Positions 49,737-54,715 of a stretch of DNA of 54,715 bases are shown here, piece by piece. The stretch lies in contig JAZKZO010000032.1 in NCBI GenBank assembly GCA_045612665.1, positions 1-54,715 of the forward strand. The letters are read 5' to 3'. The notes under the pieces are model-generated. The model saw only the letters and a program-made list of their open reading frames with translations, searched no databases and was not told where the DNA came from. Source of the DNA: RGIG2000 sp045612665. Its GTDB lineage: Bacteria > Bacillota > Clostridia > Oscillospirales > CAG-272. How positions within the stretch are numbered: position 1 is the stretch's first letter; each line of letters opens with the position of its first letter. Both the position numbers and the translations under genes were made by a program.

Positions 49737-52700
49737 TTAGTCTTCATCGTAAGCTTCCAAGTCAAAATCCAATGGGAAGTCTTCCTCGATATCATCGAAA
49801 TCATCGTAGTTTTCTTCCTCTTCTGCATCCTCGTCGTAATCAGAATCCTTTTCATCTGATACCTCGTCAGCTGCAGGAGCTACGATATTCATAGGTGTGA
49901 GGTCCTCTTCGCCAAGGTTAGAAAGCTCTATTTCCTTGCCGTCATCATCAAGAATCTTGATATCAAGTGCGAGAGCCTGAAGCTCCTTAACAAGAACCTT
50001 AAAGGATTCAGGGATACCAGGTGTTGGGATGTTAGCGCCCTTAACGATAGCCTCAAATGCCTTTGTTCTACCAATGATATCATCACTCTTAACAGTGAGG
50101 ATTTCCTGAAGAGTATATGCTGCGCCATATGCTTCAAGCGCCCATACTTCCATTTCTCCGAAACGCTGACCACCAAATTGTGCCTTACCGCCGAGAGGCT
50201 GTTGTGTAACAAGTGAGTAAGGACCTGATGGACGAGCGAGAATCTTAACGTCAACGGGGTGGTGAAGCTTGAGATAGTACATAATTCCTACTGTTACAGG
50301 GTTATCAAACGGTACACCTGTACGTCCGTCGTAAAGAATTGTCTTACCATCACAAATCTTTAGCTTTCCTTCTGCAAGGAGAGCCTTAAGTGCTTCAGGA
50401 TTATTTCTTGTTTCTTCATCAAGTCTTTGGATATCCTTCTTGCCGTCTTCTCTTACAACCTCCTCGAAGAGATCCTTTCCGTCTGTGTTTTCGTTAGGAA
50501 GTACGTCTCTCCAAAGTCCTGCCATCTTGAGGCATTCGAAGATATCCTGCTCCTTTGCACCGTCGAATACAGGGGTCATAATCTTCCAACCGAGCTTCTT
50601 AGCTGCGATACCGAGGTGAACCTCAAGAACCTGACCGATGTTCATACGTGAAGGAACGCCGAGTGGGTTAAGCACGATGTCAAGTGGTGTACCGTCAGCC
50701 AAGAAAGGCATATCCTCTGGTGGGAGAATTCTTGATACAACACCCTTGTTACCGTGACGACCAGCCATTTTGTCGCCGACAGAGATTTTTCTCTTTTGAG
50801 CAACATAGACCTTAACAACCTTATTTACACCTGGTGAGAGCTCGTCGCCATTCTCGCGTGAGAATACCTTAACGTCGATAACGATACCGTTTTGACCGTT
50901 ATGAACGCGAAGTGATGTATCTCTTACGTCTCTTGACTTTTCACCGAAGATAGCGCGAAGGAGTCTTTCCTCTGCTGTAACCTCGGTTTCTCCCTTAGGT
51001 GTTACCTTACCTACAAGAATGTCGTGAGCCTTAACCTCAGTACCGATTCTTACGATACCGTTTTCGTCAAGGTTCTTGAGCATATCCTCGCCGGCGTTAG
51101 GAATTTCACGAGTGATTTCCTCTGGGCCGAGCTTGGTATCTCTTGCTTCTTGTGAGTATTCTTCAATGTGAATTGATGTATATACGTCGTTACGAACGAG
51201 CTTTTCGTTAAGAAGAACCGCGTCCTCGTAGTTATAACCTTCCCAAGTCATAAAGCCGATGAGGGCATTCTTACCAAGGGAGATTTCACCGTTAGAGGTT
51301 GCAGGACCGTCAGCGATTACCTGTCCCTTTTCAACCTTTTCGCCACATTTTACGATTGGCTTTTGGTTTACACAGGTTGTCTGGTTAGAGCGCTTGAACT
51401 TAATAAGCTCATAGGTATCCTTATTACCGTCATCTGTACGGATAACGATGTGATTTGCGTCTACTCTTTCAACGACACCTTCGTTCTTAGCAAGAACTAC
51501 TACGCCTGAGTCGCAAGCTGCCTTGTACTCCATACCTGTACCAACGATTGGAGAATCCGAGGTAAGAAGTGGAACTGCCTGCTTCTGCATGTTTGAACCC
51601 ATGAGTGCACGGGCGTTGTCGTCGTTTTCGATAAATGGTATCATTGCAGTTGCAACTGATACAACCATCTTTGGAGATACGTCCATATAATCAGCCTTGG
51701 AAGGATCTACCTCAAGAATTTCAGCCTTATCGCGAACGATAATCTTCTTGTTTACAAATCTTCCCTCTTCATCAAGCTTTTCGTAAGCCTGAGCGATTAC
51801 GTGTCCGTCCTCTTCGTCAGCTGTCATATAAACAACCTCATCAGTTACTCTACCGTCAACAATCTTACGGTAAGGAGCCTGAATAAAGCCGTAGTCGCTG
51901 ATTTTTGCATATGTTGAAAGGTACGAGATAAGACCGATGTTTGGTCCTTCAGGTGTTTCAACAGGACACATTCTACCGTAGTGAGTATAGTGTACGTCAC
52001 GCACCTCGAATGCTGCTCTATCTCTTGAAAGACCGCCTGGGCCGAGAGCAGAAATACGACGCTTGTGTGTGAGCTCTGCCAATGGGTTGTTCTGGTCCAT
52101 GAACTGTGAAAGTGGCGATGAACCGAAGAAGTCTCTAATAGCAGTTACTACGGGTCTGATGTTTATAAGATTCTTTGGAGAGAGCTCCTCGGAGTCAGGA
52201 GTTGCATTCATTCTCTCTCTGATTATCTTTTCCATACGGGACATACCGATACGAACTTGGTTTTGGAGAAGCTCACCTACGCAACGGAGTCTTCTGCTTC
52301 CAAGGTGGTCGATATCGTCCTTTGTGCCGATGCCGTGTGCAAGACATACAAGATAGCTAATAGAAGCGAGGATATCCTCTCTTGTAATGTGCTTTGGACA
52401 AAGGGTGGCAAGGTTGTGCTTAACAGCGAGCTTAATAGCCTCAACATCGCCGGCACATTCCTCTACGATCTGCATAAGCTTTTCGTAGTGAATCTTTTCG
52501 TTTACGCCACAATCCTTAAGATCGTAGCCGAGTGCGTGAACAGGATCAACGGTACCGTTACCGAATACCTTGATTTCAACCATTCTTCCGCTTTCCTTTT
52601 CAAGAACCTGTGCATAGATTTCGTTTACACAGTTTTCCTCGATAAGCTGAACGTCGCTAGCCTTAAGAACGATACCGCTATCAAGGATTACCTCACCTGT

Positions 52701-53618
52701 CTTCTTGCTGATAACAGGACGAGCAAGGGTAAGACCGAGAATTCTTTCGCCAATTGAAAGCTTCTTGTCAAACTTATAACGTCCAACAGGATAAAGGTCG
52801 TATCTCTTAGGATCGAAGAAGAAGTTATTGATAAGTGTTTCAGCACTCTCTGCAGTTGCAGGCTCGCCTGGACGGTGTCTCTTATAGATTTCCTTAAGAG
52901 CCTCTTCTCTGATTGAGGTAAGGTTTTCGATAGCGAGCTTTTCGCTTTCGTCCTTTGCGAGAGTAGGAGTCATAAAGAACTCACCGAACATATCCTTAAT
53001 ATCCTCTTCGGTTTCAACACCGAGTGCACGGATAAGAACGGTTATAGGCATCTTTCTGTTCTTGTCAATGTGAACATAGAAAGCGTTTTGTGCGTCTGTT
53101 TCGTATTCAAGCCAAGCACCACGGTAAGGAATTACCTGCGCGGTGTAGTTGTGCATACCTGTTTTGTCGATTGAAAAATCGTAGTACATTCCCGGAGAAC
53201 GAACAATTTGAGATACGACAACACGCTCTGCTCCGTTGATAACGAAGGTTCCGTTGTCTGTCATAAGTGGGAAGTCTCCCATAAATATCTCGTGCTCCTT
53301 AACCTCGCCAGTGGTTGCGTCCACCAAACGAACGGTTACCTTGAGAGGTGCAGCATAGTTGGTATCTCTAATTTTGCACTCCTCAACAGGATATTTTGGC
53401 TTTGTTGTATCGAGAGTAAAGGATACAAACTCGATAGAAAGATTGCCAGAATGATCCGTAATAGGAGATACCTCGCGAAGGACCTCCATAAGTCCTTCCT
53501 TCAAAAACCAGTCGAAAGATTTCTTTTGCACATCAATAAGATTGGGCATTTCGATCAATTCGTTGATTTTAGCGAAGCTCATTCGTGTGTTTTTGCCAAG
53601 CTTTTGTTCTTTGACCAT
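49737..53618 (-). CDS. rpoB: RNA polymerase subunit beta
   Basis: RNA polymerase beta subunit, 1293 aa. The rifampicin-binding region is SPLSQFMDQNNPLAELTHKRRISALGPGG in two adjoining parts, with Asp, His and Ser at the positions equivalent to E. coli 516, 526 and 531, hence a susceptible-type genotype. ISVGDKMAGRHGNKGV and the PFDNPVTVG motif are present. The C-terminus carries a lineage-specific acidic tail of about 50 residues (DEDAEEEENYDDFDDIEED). It has its own promoter, is first in the operon and is not preceded by rplJ/rplL, which usually adjoin it. Confidence 0.98.
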   Translation of the reverse strand: MVKEQKLGKNTRMSFAKINELIEMPNLIDVQKKSFDWFLKEGLMEVLREVSPITDHSGNLSIEFVSFTLDTTKPKYPVEECKIRDTNYAAPLKVTVRLVDATTGEVKEHEIFMGDFPLMTDNGTFVINGAERVVVSQIVRSPGMYYDFSIDKTGMHNYTAQVIPYRGAWLEYETDAQNAFYVHIDKNRKMPITVLIRALGVETEEDIKDMFGEFFMTPTLAKDESEKLAIENLTSIREEALKEIYKRHRPGEPATAESAETLINNFFFDPKRYDLYPVGRYKFDKKLSIGERILGLTLARPVISKKTGEVILDSGIVLKASDVQLIEENCVNEIYAQVLEKESGRMVEIKVFGNGTVDPVHALGYDLKDCGVNEKIHYEKLMQIVEECAGDVEAIKLAVKHNLATLCPKHITREDILASISYLVCLAHGIGTKDDIDHLGSRRLRCVGELLQNQVRIGMSRMEKIIRERMNATPDSEELSPKNLINIRPVVTAIRDFFGSSPLSQFMDQNNPLAELTHKRRISALGPGGLSRDRAAFEVRDVHYTHYGRMCPVETPEGPNIGLISYLSTYAKISDYGFIQAPYRKIVDGRVTDEVVYMTADEEDGHVIAQAYEKLDEEGRFVNKKIIVRDKAEILEVDPSKADYMDVSPKMVVSVATAMIPFIENDDNARALMGSNMQKQAVPLLTSDSPIVGTGMEYKAACDSGVVVLAKNEGVVERVDANHIVIRTDDGNKDTYELIKFKRSNQTTCVNQKPIVKCGEKVEKGQVIADGPATSNGEISLGKNALIGFMTWEGYNYEDAVLLNEKLVRNDVYTSIHIEEYSQEARDTKLGPEEITREIPNAGEDMLKNLDENGIVRIGTEVKAHDILVGKVTPKGETEVTAEERLLRAIFGEKSRDVRDTSLRVHNGQNGIVIDVKVFSRENGDELSPGVNKVVKVYVAQKRKISVGDKMAGRHGNKGVVSRILPPEDMPFLADGTPLDIVLNPLGVPSRMNIGQVLEVHLGIAAKKLGWKIMTPVFDGAKEQDIFECLKMAGLWRDVLPNENTDGKDLFEEVVREDGKKDIQRLDEETRNNPEALKALLAEGKLKICDGKTILYDGRTGVPFDNPVTVGIMYYLKLHHPVDVKILARPSGPYSLVTQQPLGGKAQFGGQRFGEMEVWALEAYGAAYTLQEILTVKSDDIIGRTKAFEAIVKGANIPTPGIPESFKVLVKELQALALDIKILDDDGKEIELSNLGEEDLTPMNIVAPAADEVSDEKDSDYDEDAEEEENYDDFDDIEEDFPLDFDLEAYDED

Positions 53619-53691
53619 AAACTAAATCACTCCATATTCCCTTTATTTTTATTTATAATATTATAATTTGCGCGTTATTACACGGAGTATA

Positions 53692-53720
53692 ATTTTACCA
53701 CCATTACTTTTATTTGTCAA
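53692..53720 (-). promoter_or_regulatory. Promoter of rpoBC
   Basis: Minus strand: TTGACA, 17-bp spacer, TAAAAT, preceded by long A/T tracts that resemble UP elements. The leader is about 70 nt. Confidence 0.8.
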
Positions 53721-53892
53721 GTATTATTTTTAATTTTTTTAAAATCTTTTATTTGTTTACAAAAAATTTTTGAAAAGTTTACAATTTGTTCATATGTAAA
53801 TTTTTTGTGAACTTTTTAATAACTAATTAATAACTTCTCTCTTCTTAGCAAAAAATAAATTAAAATTTATTAGAAAAATTTTCAAAAAGGTA

Positions 53893-53921
53893 TTGATTTT
53901 ATAAAAGGTTTGTGTTATTAT
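53893..53921 (+). promoter_or_regulatory. Promoter of rpsT
   Basis: TTGATT (53893-53898), 17-bp spacer, TATTAT (53916-53921), with A/T-rich upstream sequence. Confidence 0.7.
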
Positions 53922-53928
53922 ATGTAAT

Positions 53929-54005
53929 CGTACGAACATGCTTTATTCGGAGCACCCTCTCAGGCAACGGATAGTGCATCTTTCGGATTAGATTACTTAA
54001 AGGAG
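53929..54005 (+). promoter_or_regulatory. rpsT 5' leader, candidate autoregulatory structure
   Basis: The leader is more G+C-rich than the flanking intergenic DNA. It contains GCAC...GTGC (53952-53955 with 53974-53977), a small ATC-TTTC-GGAT stem and the core CTCTCAGGCAACGGATAG. r-protein leaders often bind their own product; no known class is recognised here. A 17-codon SD-less frame (53938-53991) is present but not supported. Confidence 0.35.
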
Positions 54006-54013
54006 GATTCATC

Positions 54014-54277
54014 ATGCCTAATATCAAATCTGCTAAGAAGCGCGTTAAGGTAATTGCTACCAAGACACTTCGCAATAAGATGCTCAAATCTCAGCTCAAC
54101 ACCACAATTAAGAAGTTTAAGGCGGCTGTTGAAAGCGCTGACAAAGAGGCTGCAAAAGTTGCTTATGTAGCTGTTATTAAGAAGGTTGACCAAGCTGTTG
54201 CTCACGGTCTTCTCCATAAGAATAATGCTGCTCATAAGAAGAGTGCTTTCACTCTTATGTTCAACCAAATGGCATAA
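54014..54277 (+). CDS. rpsT: Small-subunit ribosomal protein S20
   Basis: An 87-aa basic protein of the 30S subunit that binds 16S rRNA. The opening MPNIKSAKKRVKV and the closing region KGLLHKNNAAHKKS-like (here HGLLHKNNAAHKKSAFTLM) are diagnostic for S20. AAAGGAGG SD. It is monocistronic, with promoter, structured leader and terminator, divergent from rpoBC. Confidence 0.97.
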   Translation: MPNIKSAKKRVKVIATKTLRNKMLKSQLNTTIKKFKAAVESADKEAAKVAYVAVIKKVDQAVAHGLLHKNNAAHKKSAFTLMFNQMA

Positions 54278-54293
54278 GCTGAATAATAAAAAC

Positions 54294-54325
54294 GAGTCCT
54301 GTTTAACCCGCAGGACTCTATTTTT
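54294..54325 (+). terminator. Terminator of rpsT
   Basis: 8-bp stem GAGTCCTG / CAGGACTC followed by TATTTTTTT. Confidence 0.9.
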
Positions 54326-54576
54326 TTACCCTTCTCTTTTTGTGCTATATCACACATATACGCATACGAGCGTGTGCGTTATGATTCTATTAAAGGAAGG
54401 TTTTCTAAGTGCGAAGTGCGGAATTCGGAATGCGGAATTCGGAATGCGGAATTCGGAATGTGGAGTGCGAAATGCGAAGGCGCATTCTCTTTAGCGTTTA
54501 CAGGTGAGCATAGCGCAAAGCATTTCAACACCGTTTTCCACCAAAGCAGTCTCGTGTTGCGAGAGAGTCAAAATAA
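54326..54576. other. Non-coding region with tandem and possible dispersed repeat
   Basis: Contains CACACATATACGCATACGAGCGTGTGCG (an alternating, partly palindromic stretch, read in two parts), the 14-bp tandem repeat at 54418-54459, and a segment to 54570 without promoter or SD. The minus frame through the last segment has no start and no recognised family; I suspect a dispersed genomic repeat. Confidence 0.4.
54418..54459 (+). repeat. Three tandem copies of a 14-bp unit
   Basis: The unit GCGGAATTCGGAAT occurs three times without a mismatch at 54418, 54432 and 54446. Degenerate relatives lie on both sides (GCGAAGT before, GTGGAGTGCGAAATGCGAAGG after). Confidence 0.9.
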
Positions 54577-54602
54577 AAAATCCACCCGATTGGGTGGATT
54601 TT
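54577..54602 (-). terminator. Terminator of the rpsR transcript
   Basis: 11-bp stem AAAATCCACCC / GGGTGGATTTT. On minus it is followed by TTATTTTG and lies 10 nt after the rpsR stop. Confidence 0.85.
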
Positions 54603-54611
54603 CTTTTTTAA

Positions 54612-54715
54612 TTAGTCATCAATGTAAGGCATAAGTGCCATGAAACGTGCACGCTTGATTGCCTTTGTAAGCTCGTTTTGGTGATGAGCACATGTACCAG
54701 TGATTCTTCTTGGAA
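54612..54715 (-). CDS. rpsR: Small-subunit ribosomal protein S18, C-terminal part
   Basis: The last 33 codons and stop of S18; the 5' part lies beyond the window. The readable frame is PRRITGTCAHHQNEL followed by TKAIKRARFMALMPYIDD, matching the S18 C-terminal signature (PRR-[IV]-[TS]-G-x-C-x2-HQ-x2-[LV]-x2-AIKRAR-x2-AL-[LM]-PY). It is last in its transcript, since a terminator follows. rpsF and ssb would usually lie upstream, outside the window. Confidence 0.93.
   Translation of the reverse strand, partial: PRRITGTCAHHQNELTKAIKRARFMALMPYIDD

Larger units (their letters stand above)
53619..54013. other. Intergenic region between rpoB and rpsT
   Basis: Nearly 400 bp with the rpoBC promoter (minus), a very AT-rich central part that may act as UP element for either side, the rpsT promoter (plus) and an about 85-nt rpsT leader. 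No gene is seen in it. Confidence 0.6.

Noticed and set aside
46226..52757. Open frames antisense to rpoB and rpoC
   Set aside because: They are shadows of highly conserved coding sequence without promoters or SDs.
53938..53991. 17-codon upstream ORF in the rpsT leader
   Set aside because: There is no SD and no recognisable attenuation logic; the region is better viewed as a structured leader.

Overview
The window looks like chromosome from an anaerobic, probably gut-associated member of the Clostridia. The evidence is a bifurcating-type [FeFe] hydrogenase operon, a bile-salt-hydrolase-like enzyme, a dockerin-bearing secreted CotH protein, BspA-like surface repeats, an AsnA-type asparagine synthetase, an iron-containing alcohol dehydrogenase and low-G+C Firmicute-style promoters. 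This placement is inferred from gene content only. Genes use ordinary SD sequences (AGGAGG-like) and the standard code. I mapped 24 sigma-A type promoters, 23 of them with a 17-bp spacer. Many genes are divergent pairs with back-to-back promoters, and many gene pairs converge on shared bidirectional terminators.

Layout. 1-5.2 kb (minus): mrp-hydC-hydB-hydA, an Fe-S carrier ATPase with a trimeric NAD(P)-linked [FeFe] hydrogenase. 5.2-6.9 kb (minus): B12-binding radical SAM protein. 7.0-10.7 kb (plus): tyrosine phosphatase, Wzz-like co-polymerase, BY-kinase and Wzy-like polymerase, a capsule/EPS control module without glycosyltransferases next to it. 10.8-12.8 kb (minus): lipoprotein of the Cthe_2159-like carbohydrate-binding type. 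13.1-14.8 kb (plus): GtrB-like glycosyltransferase, radC and tRNA-Arg(CCT). 14.8-16.5 kb: a disturbed, AT-rich patch downstream of tRNA-Arg. It holds a duplicated tRNA 3' end, a second tRNA fragment, two copies of a structured repeat, a gene stub and a frameshifted gene. 16.7-20.4 kb: YeiH-type exporter, choloylglycine hydrolase family enzyme, cysteine synthase, SGNH hydrolase. 20.4-24.8 kb: hairpin-repeat arrays around a small unknown gene, ssrA (tmRNA), an acyltransferase, smpB, a YgjP-like metallopeptidase and a D-2-hydroxyacid dehydrogenase. 24.8-32.3 kb: ADP-ribosylglycohydrolase-family protein with a six-hairpin-like protein, a YiiX/NlpC-like plus TMEM164/YwaF-like pair, a secreted polysaccharide deacetylase and an Fe-alcohol dehydrogenase. 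32.4-38.2 kb (minus): gdhA, trkA-trkH and asnA, with tRNA-Leu(TAG) on plus. 38.3-45.9 kb: two very large secreted proteins, convergent. 46.1-53.6 kb (minus): rpoB-rpoC. 53.9 kb to the end: rpsT (plus) and the 3' end of rpsR (minus).

Working together: hydABC with gdhA, adh and the hydroxyacid dehydrogenase fit a fermentative redox economy (NADH and ferredoxin disposal as H2, alcohols and amino acids). The capsule module, the GtrB-like enzyme, lipoproteins, deacetylase, CotH/LRR/dockerin protein and giant BspA-like protein point to substantial investment in the cell surface. smpB and ssrA together form the ribosome rescue system.

The most unusual material is non-coding. It comprises (i) modular arrays of short variable palindromes joined by a constant GATGATATAC-type linker at three loci, two of which form 92-nt direct repeats around one small gene, and (ii) the tRNA-Arg-linked repeat, whose two copies keep two hairpins although the stem sequences differ. 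No integrase, transposase or CRISPR array is visible.
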